Below are positions 1-6,855 of a stretch of DNA of 28,085 nt, one piece after another. The notes beneath the pieces are model-generated. The model saw nothing but the letters and a program-made list of their open reading frames with translations. It was not told where the DNA came from and ran no database searches. The stretch lies in the NCBI GenBank assembly GCA_937942965.1, contig CALDGN010000358.1:1-28085 (forward strand), written 5' to 3'. This DNA comes from an uncultured Acidimicrobiales bacterium (GTDB lineage Bacteria > Actinomycetota > Acidimicrobiia > Acidimicrobiales > UBA10347). Position 1 is the stretch's first letter; each line of letters opens with the position of its first letter. Both the position numbers and the translations under genes were made by a program.

Positions 1-1019
1 GCGTGGATCTCGGCGGGGGCCATCGAGGTGTAGCCGACGCTCGCCGAGATCCAAACATCGCCATGCCCGGCGACGGTGAACGGTTCCTCGAGCGCCGCGA
101 TGATGGTCTGGCCGAGCTCGGCGGCTCGCTCTTCGGTCAGAATCTCCTCGAAAACGACGAAGAACTCGTCGCCGCCGATCCGAGAAATGACGTCATCGCC
201 GCGAACGGTCGCTCGCAGTCGCGCTGCGGCCTGACGCAGAACGGCGTCGCCAGCCGAGTGGCCGAAGCGGTCGTTCACCTGCTTGAAGTGATCGAGGTCA
301 ATGAACATCGCCGATCGGTAGACGTGGTCGCCAGACAACGTCACGGTGAGGCCACGGCGGTTCAAGAGCCCGGTCAGCTCGTCGTGCGTCGCTCGATGGG
401 CGTTGGTGGCCGAGAGATCCTGTTCGCGTATGCGCAGGGACACGAGCTCTCGCCACATCTCGCCGCTCTGGCGTTGAAAGCCAACGACCATGAGCAGGAA
501 CACCGCCGTGGCGCTTCCCATCACGTACTCGCCGTGGATGAAGAGTGCGCATGAGGTCTGGACCCACATGGACACGGCCATCGTGTAGCCGAGTCCTGCG
601 ACGCCAGCAGCTGCCCCGGCGGTGACGGCGAGCTGGAGGGTGACGATCGGCCACCATGCCAATGGCCGCTCTGCGGCAGAGGGATCGAGCCAGAGCATGG
701 AGCCAAGCGCGGCGCCGGTGAGCACGTGGGCCGGTTTCGCCAGAAGCGGAAGTCCAGTCGCCGCCCGCTTATCTCGCAGAGCGGGGATCGCGAACGAGGC
801 GGTCATAAAGATGCCGGCGATCATGACGGCGGTGACCCAAATGCCAAGGGCCTCGGAGGCAACTTGGTTGCGGAGCAATGCGAGCATCAGTACGCCGGAG
901 CTGATGCAGCCGAGGGGGCCTCGCCAACGGACGGGCCAGTAGATGCGGAAGGTCTCAGCGCCGAGGCGATCTGAGATCGGCGCAGACGCGCCGAACGAGA
1001 TCGGTGAGGCCGGGGACAT
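1..1019 (-). CDS. Membrane-bound diguanylate cyclase (GGDEF), C-terminus cut by window edge
   Basis: Likely makes the second messenger cyclic di-GMP from two GTP at the inner face of the membrane. Reading the minus strand from ATG 1019 gives 339 residues with no stop before the window edge. The start is fixed by an in-frame TGA two codons upstream. Residues 1-200 hold about five or six hydrophobic segments with short loops, a sensor-type membrane domain without a recognised signature. A short charged linker follows, then the GGDEF domain: DELTGLLNR near residue 213, FIDLDHFKQVND near 240, and the catalytic GGDEF at 282-286 (positions 162-176). An RGDD at 273-276, five residues before the GGDEF, matches the inhibitory I-site RxxD, so product feedback is likely. 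An EAL domain or other C-terminal part could lie beyond position 1. Confidence 0.9.
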   Translation of the reverse strand, partial: MSPASPISFGASAPISDRLGAETFRIYWPVRWRGPLGCISSGVLMLALLRNQVASEALGIWVTAVMIAGIFMTASFAIPALRDKRAATGLPLLAKPAHVLTGAALGSMLWLDPSAAERPLAWWPIVTLQLAVTAGAAAGVAGLGYTMAVSMWVQTSCALFIHGEYVMGSATAVFLLMVVGFQRQSGEMWRELVSLRIREQDLSATNAHRATHDELTGLLNRRGLTVTLSGDHVYRSAMFIDLDHFKQVNDRFGHSAGDAVLRQAAARLRATVRGDDVISRIGGDEFFVVFEEILTEERAAELGQTIIAALEEPFTVAGHGDVWISASVGYTSMAPAEIH

Positions 1020-1136
1020 GCGTCAACCGTCGGCTTCGCGGGCGTCGGGCCAAGGTCGTACGGCCGAATCCCCCTGCTAGGTCCGATGGCCTAGATGCAG
1101 AACGAGCTTGGATAGGGACTGAGCCCAGGTGCAGGA

Positions 1137-1961
1137 CTAGTCAGCCAGCTGTGAGAACGCGTGCGGCACATCGGTCGGACCAGCGAGCGTCGACCACTTG
1201 GCGCCGACCGCACCGGCGAGCCATTCCGCGTCTTCGCAGTCGTCGGCCGGGGCCAGAATGCCGAGCATCTCGAGCTGGGCGGCGTGGTGCTCGGGAGCGG
1301 ACCCGGCCGTCGGCCGACAGTCCGATAGCAAGATCGTTCGCTGACGGGCGGCGCCGCTGCGAGCGAGCTGGGCTTGCGCGGTCCGGAAGGCAAGACTCAG
1401 GTCCGTCGGTCCGAAGCCCCGCAAGCGAAGCACATCGGTGACGACCTCTTCGGCGGGTCGCGGCTGACCGATGCCTTTGATCACAATCGCCTTGTCGCTG
1501 AACGCGATCACGCAGTAGTCGCTCTGGGTTTTCTGGGCCGCAGCAGCGGCAGCCACCGCAGCGATCGCAAGCCGGTCGCCGGTCATCGAACCGCTGCGGT
1601 CGATCAGGATCGCGACTGCGGCATCGGGTCGGGTCCAGGCATGCATACGTAGATCGTCGATGTGTGGGGGAGTACCGCTGGCCTCGGCCATCACCAGGGC
1701 ATCAATGCTGCCGTCAATGTCGAGGTCACCACCGGCGTCGTGCATCGGGACGGAACGCATCTTGCCGATGCCCCGAGCGTGCGTCGGGGCCGTTGCGGCG
1801 AGGTCGATCACGACTCGGGCGGCGAGCTGTTGCGCCAGGGCTCGCAGACGAACGTCGGTTGCCGATGCCATCTCGGCGAGCGTGCCGAGCGCCGTGTCGG
1901 CGTCTTCGGTCAGCGCCGACTCGACGGCTTGGACGTCGAGCTCGCCGACCTCGGGGGACAT
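1137..1961 (-). CDS. VWA-domain protein, partner or frameshift extension of the MoxR ATPase
   Basis: Numbered from ATG 1961, this is a 274-residue protein. The first ~110 residues are acidic and helical. A von Willebrand factor A domain follows with a complete metal-ion-dependent adhesion site: DRSGS at 121-125, Thr186 in GFGPTDLS and Asp214 in LLSDCRP. VWA proteins encoded next to MoxR ATPases act as metal-dependent protein-binding partners in chaperone or chelatase-type complexes. The frame stays open and coding-like (GC-rich third positions, soluble acidic sequence) from 1961 up to about 2090, where the MoxR gene stops. Yet there is no ATG, GTG or TTG in 2090-1962, and no ribosome binding site before 1961. 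The true N-terminus therefore probably lies upstream and may be supplied by -1 frameshifting from the MoxR gene. In-frame ATGs at 2240 and 2222 lie deep inside MoxR and code for Arg-rich shadow sequence. Confidence 0.8.
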   Translation of the reverse strand: MSPEVGELDVQAVESALTEDADTALGTLAEMASATDVRLRALAQQLAARVVIDLAATAPTHARGIGKMRSVPMHDAGGDLDIDGSIDALVMAEASGTPPHIDDLRMHAWTRPDAAVAILIDRSGSMTGDRLAIAAVAAAAAAQKTQSDYCVIAFSDKAIVIKGIGQPRPAEEVVTDVLRLRGFGPTDLSLAFRTAQAQLARSGAARQRTILLSDCRPTAGSAPEHHAAQLEMLGILAPADDCEDAEWLAGAVGAKWSTLAGPTDVPHAFSQLAD

Positions 1962-2046
1962 GTCGTCGAATCCGTCGTTCTTCTGCAGCTGGCGGCGCGA
2001 GTTGGTTTGGCGTTGTTCCTCATCGAGCGCTTCGCGCGCTTGGTCG

Positions 2047-2102
2047 CCTTCGAGGGTTCTCGAAGGGTCGAGGATGCCCCCGTCGGGGCTTACGCTTTTC
2101 CC
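2047..2102 (-). promoter_or_regulatory. Candidate -1 programmed ribosomal frameshift site (slippery heptamer plus two hairpins)
   Basis: On the minus strand G GGA AAA occupies 2102-2096, in the MoxR frame exactly as X XXY YYZ. Six nucleotides later (2095-2090, containing the MoxR TAA) comes a GC hairpin: GCCCC at 2089-2085 pairs with GGGGC at 2080-2076. A second hairpin has an 8-bp perfect stem, CTCGAAGG (2059-2066) with CCTTCGAG (2047-2054), and a 4-nt loop. A -1 slip at the heptamer continues as Lys-Ser-Val-Ser-Pro-Asp into the VWA frame. Heptamer, spacer length and downstream structure are all of the type known for bacterial -1 frameshifting. An indel in the homopolymer would look the same. 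Confidence 0.55.
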
Positions 2103-2998
2103 GATGCCTCGACGTCGTCGTCGGGGTTGAGGCCGCTCAGTTTCCAGATTTCGGTGACGACATCTTCGGCCGTGCGTCCGCAGGACTCTTGGAGCCGGAC
2201 GCGTCCGCTGAGTGCGGCGCATGCGGCGTCGAGGCCGCACGAGTCGTCGTCGGGCCCGACGGATCGCAAGGTCGCGAGCTGATCAGCGAGGGTCACCAGG
2301 TCGATCGCGCCACGGACCGAGGAACCGATGCGGATGTCGGGGTGCTCACGTGTTGTGCGGACGCATCGCACAGCACGGGCGCTCAGGTCGGCATGCAAGC
2401 CATCGGTCTCGCGAGCCACGATTGCCTGCTCATCTGCTTCGGACTGGTAGTCGACAGCGACCCGGTTCACCCGGTCGTAGATGGCGCCCGCGATGCGGGC
2501 CGTGCCGACCGCGTCGAACGGGTTCATCGCCGCGACCAGTCGGAAGTGGGGGTGGGCTTCGATGCGGCCGAGGCGGGGCACCGTCAACTCGCCCTCGCTC
2601 ATGACCGTGACCAGCAGGTTCAGCGTTTCTTCGGGGACACGGTTGATCTCTTCGACGTAGAGCAAACCCCCGTGGCGCAGCGCATCGACCAGCGGGCCAT
2701 CGATGAAGACCTCGGAGCTATAGCCCTGGGACAGCACCTGGGCTGGGTCGAAGTGGCCGGCGAGTCGAGCCGGTGTCAGCTCGGCATTGCCCTCGACGAA
2801 GACCAAGCGGAGCCCGGCGTGGTCGGCGACCGAACGCAGCAGCGTGGACTTGCCTGTACCGGGAGGACCTTCGAGCAAGATGTGGCGGGCGCCTGCGAGA
2901 GCGGCGACGACGAGCTCAACCTCGCGTTTGCGGCCAACGACATCGTTGCCGGCAGCCTCGACGAGGCCAATACCGAAGGTGGGTTCTTGTTCGTTCAC
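2090..2998 (-). CDS. MoxR-family AAA+ ATPase
   Basis: AAA+ ATPase of the MoxR group, thought to remodel or load cofactors into target proteins together with a VWA partner. Start chosen at GTG 2998 because AGGAG sits 5 nt upstream; the frame is open to 3076 but the extra 26 residues look non-coding. From this start (302 aa): Walker A GPPGTGKS at 44-51, Walker B YVEEIN at 114-119, sensor 1 in AAMNP with Asn159, followed by the small helical domain. The stretch GNAELTPARLAGHFDPAQ after Walker A is of the kind seen in actinobacterial MoxR proteins paired with VWA proteins. The gene ends in TAA at 2092-2090, two codons after a GGGAAAA heptamer from which a -1 slip enters the VWA frame. Such a slip would give a fused AAA+/VWA protein of about 620 residues. 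Confidence 0.9.
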   Translation of the reverse strand: MNEQEPTFGIGLVEAAGNDVVGRKREVELVVAALAGARHILLEGPPGTGKSTLLRSVADHAGLRLVFVEGNAELTPARLAGHFDPAQVLSQGYSSEVFIDGPLVDALRHGGLLYVEEINRVPEETLNLLVTVMSEGELTVPRLGRIEAHPHFRLVAAMNPFDAVGTARIAGAIYDRVNRVAVDYQSEADEQAIVARETDGLHADLSARAVRCVRTTREHPDIRIGSSVRGAIDLVTLADQLATLRSVGPDDDSCGLDAACAALSGRVRLQESCGRTAEDVVTEIWKLSGLNPDDDVEASGKA

Positions 2999-3043
2999 CG
3001 AGGCTCCTGGGTGAGAATTCGTATGGGCACCGTGACGCGATGA

Positions 3044-3065
3044 GGGCCGGGGCGGACCCCGGCCC
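3044..3065 (-). terminator. GC hairpin after the alcohol dehydrogenase gene
   Basis: GGGCCGGGG (3044-3052) and CCCCGGCCC (3057-3065) form a perfect 9-bp stem with a 4-nt loop in the 93-bp gap between the dehydrogenase stop (3092) and the MoxR start (2998). No T-run follows on the minus strand, so this would be a U-tract-less terminator of the kind common in actinobacteria, or an attenuator between the two genes. Confidence 0.5.
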
Positions 3066-3091
3066 GTCATTCGCAATCGTGAAGGGTTTGA

Positions 3092-4246
3092 TCAGGCGTG
3101 GTCGTACATGACCATGCCGCGAATGTTCTCGCCGTCGCGCATTGCCTGGTAGCCGACGTTGATGTCGTCGAGCGTGTACGTGTTCGTGATCAGCTCGTCG
3201 AGCTTGAGGCGGCCCTCTTGGTACATGCGGAGCAGGCGTGGAATGTCACGGCGTGGGTTGGCCGAACCGAAGATCGAGCCGACCAGTTCCTTTTGCATGA
3301 GGGTCAGGTCGAACAGGCTCATGTTGACTTCGGTGTCGTTGATCGGCGCCACCGAGGTGTGCACGACGCGACCGCCCTTGCCGATGATGGCCATGGTGGG
3401 AGCGATGAGCGTGCCATCGCCTTCGCCGACGGTGATGACGGCCTTGTCGGCCATCTGGCCCCAGGTGAGGTCCATGACGAGCGCAGTCGCTTCTTCGAGG
3501 GACGCAGCCGTATGGGTTGCGCCGAAGACTTGGGACTGCTCACGCTTGAACTCGACCGGGTCAACGGCGATCACGTGGGCGGCGCCAGCCATGGCGGCGC
3601 CCTGGACGGCGTTCATACCGACACCACCGCAACCAACGATGACGACGGTCTCGCCGGACTGCACGTCGGCGGCATAGGTCGAGCTTCCCCAACCGGTGGT
3701 GACACCGCAGCCGACAAGCGCGGCCTTGTCGAGAGGGATGTCCTTTTCGATCTTGATGCAGCTGGCCTCGCTGACGACGGTGTGCTCGCCGAACGTACCG
3801 ATGCAGCACATGATGCCGAGGTCACTGCCGTCGTGACGGTGGTGGCGGGCAGTCAGGTCGGTGACCTGGCGACCGGCGAGCAGGAACGCTCCGAGGTCGC
3901 AGAGGTTCTGCTTGCCGCTTGAGCATGAGGGGCAGCGGCCGCAGCTCGGGATGAAGCCGAGGACGACGTGGTCGCCGACTTCGAGGCTCGTCACGCCAGG
4001 GCCGACTTCGACGACCTTGCCGGCGCCTTCGTGGCCACCGATGATCGGGAACTGCTCAAGCCCGAGTTCGGCAGCGGTCGCGGCCTCGAGGACCATGTCG
4101 CCGGTGAGCAGGTGCTCATCGGAGTGACACAGGCCAGAGCCAACGAGCTCGAGGACGACTTCGCCAGCCTTCGGCGGGTCGAGCGTGATCGTCTCGACCT
4201 TCCAGTCTTGGCCGACACCGTCGAGAATTGCGGCACGTGTTTGCAT
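3092..4246 (-). CDS. NDMA-dependent-type zinc alcohol dehydrogenase
   Basis: A 384-residue medium-chain, zinc-dependent alcohol dehydrogenase, closest in sequence character to the actinobacterial NDMA-dependent family. These enzymes hold their nicotinamide cofactor tightly and need an external electron acceptor in vivo. Catalytic zinc ligands are visible: Cys40-His41, His72-Glu73 in GGHEGAGKV, and Cys in LVGCGVTTGWG near 180. The four-cysteine structural zinc loop is Cys102, 105, 108 and 116. The Rossmann motif GCGGVGMN follows at about 205. ATG 4246 is preceded by GGGGGA 6 nt upstream. The natural substrate cannot be read from the sequence; neighbours give no pathway. It shares strand with MoxR/VWA but a GC hairpin separates them. 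Confidence 0.9.
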   Translation of the reverse strand: MQTRAAILDGVGQDWKVETITLDPPKAGEVVLELVGSGLCHSDEHLLTGDMVLEAATAAELGLEQFPIIGGHEGAGKVVEVGPGVTSLEVGDHVVLGFIPSCGRCPSCSSGKQNLCDLGAFLLAGRQVTDLTARHHRHDGSDLGIMCCIGTFGEHTVVSEASCIKIEKDIPLDKAALVGCGVTTGWGSSTYAADVQSGETVVIVGCGGVGMNAVQGAAMAGAAHVIAVDPVEFKREQSQVFGATHTAASLEEATALVMDLTWGQMADKAVITVGEGDGTLIAPTMAIIGKGGRVVHTSVAPINDTEVNMSLFDLTLMQKELVGSIFGSANPRRDIPRLLRMYQEGRLKLDELITNTYTLDDINVGYQAMRDGENIRGMVMYDHA

Positions 4247-4401
4247 GAGTTCCCCCAGATGGAATGCGTTGCTGGAGCGAACTTACCTCACCCGGATCAG
4301 GCACGCCGAACGCCACGGGCCCCAACGTTGCGGTATGCAACACCCATCGGGCTGGACATCGGCCGAACGCTGAGGGTGCTTGGGTCTGTCAGACTCGGCC
4401 C

Positions 4402-5385
4402 GTGCTGCGCTGGGCGATCCTTGGAACTGGGTTCATTTCGAAAACGATCGTCGAGGCAATCGAGCAGTCTCCGGGGTCGGTCGTCGAGATCGTCGCGGGA
4501 CGTAACGCGGGCGCGGTCTCGAGCTTCCAGGAGGCGCACAGGATCGAGCGAGGTTGCGTGGGCTTCGACGAAGCGATCGCTGACCCGGCGGTGGACGCCG
4601 TTTACATCGGCACGCCGAACCATCACCATCACCCGTTGGCGATCGCTGCCGCCGACGCAGGCAAGGCGATCCTGTCGGAGAAGTCGCTGACTACGACCAT
4701 GGCGACCGCCCGCGAGCTCGCCGACGCAGTTCGAGGCCGAGTGTTCTTCGTCGAGGGCTTGATGTATCTCGCCCATCCGATGTACCGGGTCTTCGAGGAT
4801 CTACTGACCGAAGAACGCATTGGCACGGTGACCGCGGTCCACGGGCGCTATGCCGCGCACATCGCACACCTCGTGCAGCCGCTCGGGCGCGGAACCATCT
4901 ACAACCTTGGTTGCTACCCGGCTTCGCTCATGCAGCTCGTCATGCGAACAGCGTGCGGGCACGACACGTTCGGAGATCGAACGATGACCGCGGTTGGGAC
5001 ACGGACGAGCGATGACACGATCGGTTCGGCCGCAGCGTCGATCACGTTCGGCAACGGCGTGTTGGCGACGCTGGCCTCGACCGACGACTACGGCATGGCT
5101 CACGCGTTCTCGGTGCTGACCGACCGAGGTGAGCTTCGCATCGACACGAATCCATGGCTGCCGAGCCCGAGTGAGAACAGGATGACCTGGCAGCCCTATG
5201 ACGGCGCTCCCGAGGTGCACTCGATCGCTGACGGGCACGACGCGTTCTTCCACCAGATCCAGATGGTCGAAGCTGCGGTCGCTGCTGGCGAGACCGAAGC
5301 TCCGCATCCGTCGCCACAGCTTGATGATTCGCTCGAGGTCATGGGCCTTTTGACCGAATGGGAAGCCCTTGCGCTGGCGACCTAG
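4402..5385 (+). CDS. Gfo/Idh/MocA-family oxidoreductase
   Basis: NAD(P)-dependent dehydrogenase of the Gfo/Idh/MocA family, 327 residues, usually acting on sugars, inositols or related polyols; substrate unknown. The N-terminal Rossmann fold carries GTGFISK at 8-14. The family lysine motif appears as SEKSLT (Glu93-Lys94; commonly EKP). The C-terminal half is the expected alpha/beta domain, with GRGTIYNLGCYP in place of the family's usual G-G-x-x-x-D-x-G-x-H. Start chosen at GTG 4402, where similarity to the fold begins; an open frame reaches 4264 but encodes nothing recognisable. There is no Shine-Dalgarno, and CAGACT ends 6 nt before the GTG, which suggests a leaderless mRNA. A divergent 155-bp region separates it from the alcohol dehydrogenase and holds the short inverted repeat GTTGC-N5-GCAAC at 4327-4341. 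Confidence 0.85.
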   Translation: MLRWAILGTGFISKTIVEAIEQSPGSVVEIVAGRNAGAVSSFQEAHRIERGCVGFDEAIADPAVDAVYIGTPNHHHHPLAIAAADAGKAILSEKSLTTTMATARELADAVRGRVFFVEGLMYLAHPMYRVFEDLLTEERIGTVTAVHGRYAAHIAHLVQPLGRGTIYNLGCYPASLMQLVMRTACGHDTFGDRTMTAVGTRTSDDTIGSAAASITFGNGVLATLASTDDYGMAHAFSVLTDRGELRIDTNPWLPSPSENRMTWQPYDGAPEVHSIADGHDAFFHQIQMVEAAVAAGETEAPHPSPQLDDSLEVMGLLTEWEALALAT

Positions 5386-5428
5386 CGCTTTGAAGAAAGT
5401 GCGCTTCGAAGAAGGTTGGGCAAAACGC

Positions 5429-5470
5429 AGAATCCCGGGCGATTGGTCCGAAGACCGAGCCCGGGATTCT
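5429..5470 (-). terminator. Terminator hairpin below tRNA-Phe/tRNA-Asp
   Basis: AGAATCCCGGGC (5429-5440) and GCCCGGGATTCT (5459-5470) form a perfect 12-bp stem with an 18-nt loop. On the minus strand it is followed by a TTTT tract (5425-5422), fitting an intrinsic terminator for the tRNA transcript. It may also stop the oxidoreductase transcript arriving from the other side (stop at 5385). Confidence 0.75.
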
Positions 5471-5483
5471 GATCGATTACGAG

Positions 5484-5559
5484 TGGTGGTCGGGACCGGC
5501 GTCGATCCGGTGACCTTCCGCTTTTCAGGCGGACGCTCTGCCAACTGAGCTACCCGACC
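5484..5559 (-). tRNA. tRNA-Phe (GAA)
   Basis: Full cloverleaf on the minus strand. Acceptor GGTCGGG (5559-5553) pairs with CCCGACC. The D-arm is GCTC...GAGC. The anticodon stem TCCGC/GCGGA holds loop CTGAAAA, giving anticodon GAA (Phe). The T-arm is ACCGG/CCGGT. Discriminator A is followed by an encoded CCA (5486-5484). It lies 34 bp downstream of tRNA-Asp on the same strand, so the two are probably cotranscribed. Confidence 0.95.
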
Positions 5560-5593
5560 CCGGCGCTGACAATGTCAGCGTCGAAGTGTGTTG

Positions 5594-5668
5594 CGGTCCT
5601 GACGAGATTTGAACTCGCGACCTCCGCCTTGACAGGGCGGCGTGCACTCCAAACTGCACCACAGGACC
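5594..5668 (-). tRNA. tRNA-Asp (GTC)
   Basis: Cloverleaf on the minus strand. Acceptor GGTCCTG (5668-5662) pairs with CAGGACC. The D-stem is GTGC/GCAC. The anticodon stem CCGCC/GGCGG holds loop CTGTCAA, giving anticodon GTC (Asp). The T-arm is GCGAG with CTCGT, including one G-U pair. Discriminator G; CCA is not encoded, unlike the neighbouring tRNA-Phe. Confidence 0.95.
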
Positions 5669-5678
5669 TTGGTCCGAG

Positions 5679-5684
5679 AGGGTA
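5679..5684 (-). promoter_or_regulatory. Possible -10 element for the tRNA-Asp/tRNA-Phe transcript
   Basis: TACCCT on the minus strand ends 10 nt before the tRNA-Asp 5' end, a plausible -10 with transcription starting just ahead of the mature tRNA. No convincing -35 is visible. The 129-bp gap 5669-5797 between the divergent tRNAs must hold promoters for both directions. On the plus strand TATGGT at 5763-5768 is a weaker candidate for tRNA-Glu. Confidence 0.3.
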
Positions 5685-5797
5685 CAGGTTTTGAACCAAA
5701 CCACACCACGAGTTTCGCGACGTTTTTGCGGGAATCTTGGCGGGCTGTCGTGACAGCGTTGGTATGGTGATCGCCGCTTCCTTCTCGGAGGACGCGG

Positions 5798-5870
5798 GCC
5801 CCGTTCGTCCAGCGGCCTAGGACGCCGGCCTTTCACGCCGGTAACACGGGTTCAAATCCCGTACGGGGTA
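5798..5870 (+). tRNA. tRNA-Glu (TTC)
   Basis: Cloverleaf on the plus strand. Acceptor GCCCCGT (5798-5804) pairs with ACGGGGT (5863-5869), including a G-U pair. The anticodon stem CCGGC/GCCGG holds loop CTTTCAC, giving anticodon TTC (Glu). The T-loop is GGTTCAAAT. Discriminator A at 5870; CCA is not encoded. Its last six bases begin a 45-bp segment that is repeated at 6811-6855. Confidence 0.95.
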
Positions 5871-5909
5871 CTCGTACAGCAAATCCCGGGTGGCACTTGC
5901 CACCCGGGA
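5865..5909 (+). repeat. Left copy of a 45-bp direct repeat (tRNA-Glu 3' end plus terminator)
   Basis: This segment matches 6811-6855 at 42 of 45 positions (differences at 5882, 5895 and 5897). It covers the last six bases of tRNA-Glu and the terminator hairpin. The two copies bracket about 900 bp carrying the VapBC-like pair, an arrangement resembling attL/attR of an element inserted at a tRNA 3' end. Confidence 0.85.
5884..5909 (+). terminator. Intrinsic terminator of tRNA-Glu
   Basis: TCCCGGGTGGC (5884-5894) and GCCACCCGGGA (5899-5909) form an 11-bp perfect stem with loop ACTT. The T-rich CTGTTTCGTTTT follows. It lies 13 bp after the tRNA. It could also stop the toxin-antitoxin transcript coming from the other strand. 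Confidence 0.85.
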
Positions 5910-6079
5910 CTGTTTCGTTTTCGGCTCGCGACCCCGGTCCGGCTCTCTCACTCGACGTCTCAGCCAACGGTCGGATTATGAGCGGGCGTGCGAGCGCAAC
6001 GAGTGCCACCGGCAGCGATCTGCTCATCAAGAAAAAGCCATGCGGCCAGGCCGCTGATCACCGCACTACGTCGGTCGGT

Positions 6080-6493
6080 CTATATGCCTACAACGGCGAC
6101 ATTTCGATGGTTGGCGGCAAGTCGCTGCAGATCCTGCGGATCATGAGTCAGGACCATGCCACCTCCGAAGCGGATTGCAGTGGCGACGACCATGGCATCG
6201 ATCGCCATCTCGCTTCCAGCTCCGCTATTCGCGAGAAGGTGCCCGGCGATTCGAGCAACCCGAACCCCTGTCGTGACGACCCGAGCGAAACCTTGACCGA
6301 GTACGCGATCGATCGGTTCGTCAAAGCCCTTGCCGCGGTAGAGCTCGACCAAGATCGCTGAGGGAACCCGGATCGGGTTGTTGCGAGCATGTGCGCTGCG
6401 CATCGCGGCACGAACCTGAGCGTGCCGGTCACGATTTCGAGAAGGGTGCGCCAGCGCGGACAGGGCTTCAGAATCGAGTACTAGGACGGCCAC
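6080..6493 (-). CDS. vapC: PIN-domain ribonuclease toxin, VapC-like
   Basis: A 137-residue PIN-domain protein, the usual VapC length. VapC toxins are Mg2+-dependent ribonucleases that cut tRNA or rRNA and stop growth when freed from antitoxin. The four acidic residues of the PIN active site are in place: Asp7 (VLVLDSEAL), Glu50 (ILVELYRG), Asp99 (MAIDAMVVATA) and Asp118 (LTHDPQDL). The GTG start at 6493 overlaps the antitoxin stop by 13 nt, the typical coupled toxin-antitoxin order with antitoxin first. It sits between the tRNA-Glu gene and a repeat of that tRNA's 3' end, which points to acquisition as a small unit. The RNA target is unknown. Confidence 0.85.
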   Translation of the reverse strand: MAVLVLDSEALSALAHPSRNRDRHAQVRAAMRSAHARNNPIRVPSAILVELYRGKGFDEPIDRVLGQGFARVVTTGVRVARIAGHLLANSGAGSEMAIDAMVVATAIRFGGGMVLTHDPQDLQRLAANHRNVAVVGI

Positions 6494-6699
6494 GCTGAGT
6501 CGAACTTCTGGATCAGCTGGGGTGAGATAGCGCCGAATTCTGCGTCCAGCTCGTTCAAGTACTCATCGAGCAGGTCGCGCTCAAGTTCGTGTTCAACTGC
6601 CCGAGCGACGAAGCCACTTAGTCCCCGGTCGCCGACTCGCTGCTCGACCCGCTCCGCGAGTTGTTCTTCGACACTGACAGACCACTTCTTCACCGGCAT
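6481..6699 (-). CDS. vapB: Ribbon-helix-helix antitoxin, VapB-like
   Basis: A 72-residue small protein upstream of and overlapping the PIN toxin. The N-terminus MPVKKWSVSVEEQLAERVEQ reads as the DNA-binding beta strand and first helix of a ribbon-helix-helix fold. LSGFVARAVEHELERDL is the second helix. The acidic C-terminal tail (LLDEYLNELDAEFG...) would wrap the toxin. Such antitoxins neutralise the toxin and repress their own promoter. ATG 6699 is preceded by TTGCCC-17 nt-TAGGAT with the -10 ending 6 nt before the ATG, so translation is probably leaderless. An AGGA lies in the same place and could instead act as a weak ribosome binding site. Confidence 0.8.
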   Translation of the reverse strand: MPVKKWSVSVEEQLAERVEQRVGDRGLSGFVARAVEHELERDLLDEYLNELDAEFGAISPQLIQKFDSAWPS

Positions 6700-6705
6700 T
6701 GTGCA

Positions 6706-6734
6706 ATCCTACTGCGGTATGAATCGCCGGGCAA
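6706..6734 (-). promoter_or_regulatory. Promoter of the toxin-antitoxin operon
   Basis: On the minus strand TTGCCC (6734-6729), a 17-nt spacer and TAGGAT (6711-6706) form a good vegetative-type promoter. The -10 ends 6 nt upstream of the antitoxin ATG, so the transcript likely begins at the start codon. Confidence 0.55.
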
Positions 6735-6810
6735 TAGGTGTGAACTTACCCATCGAGACATAGGCGATCGATTGACTCGACAATCTCAGGGTTCGAATAA
6801 GCGTGCATGA

Positions 6811-6855
6811 GGGGTACTCGTACAGCAGATCCCGGGTGGCTCCTGCCACCCGGGA
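6811..6855 (+). repeat. Right copy of the 45-bp direct repeat
   Basis: Matches 5865-5909 at 42 of 45 bases. Upstream, GGGTTCGAAT at 6789-6798 looks like a tRNA T-arm half, but it lies 22 nt before GGGGTA instead of the 17 nt in the intact tRNA-Glu, and no acceptor or anticodon arm can be built. It is either a decayed tRNA 3' end or the far attachment-type copy made by insertion. Confidence 0.75.

Noticed and set aside
1077..1094. CTAGG-8 nt-CCTAG inverted repeat before the first cyclase
   Set aside because: Only five paired bases and no context; could be chance.
1664..3043. 459-codon plus-strand open frame across the MoxR and VWA genes
   Set aside because: Arg-rich shadow; the minus strand carries Walker and MIDAS motifs. 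Its openness across the junction is not evidence about the frameshift.
3098..3922. 274-codon plus-strand open frame opposite the alcohol dehydrogenase
   Set aside because: Antisense shadow of a complete enzyme with all zinc ligands.
4327..4341. GTTGC-N5-GCAAC as an operator between the dehydrogenase and oxidoreductase
   Set aside because: Short and single; noted in the gene entry but too weak for its own feature.
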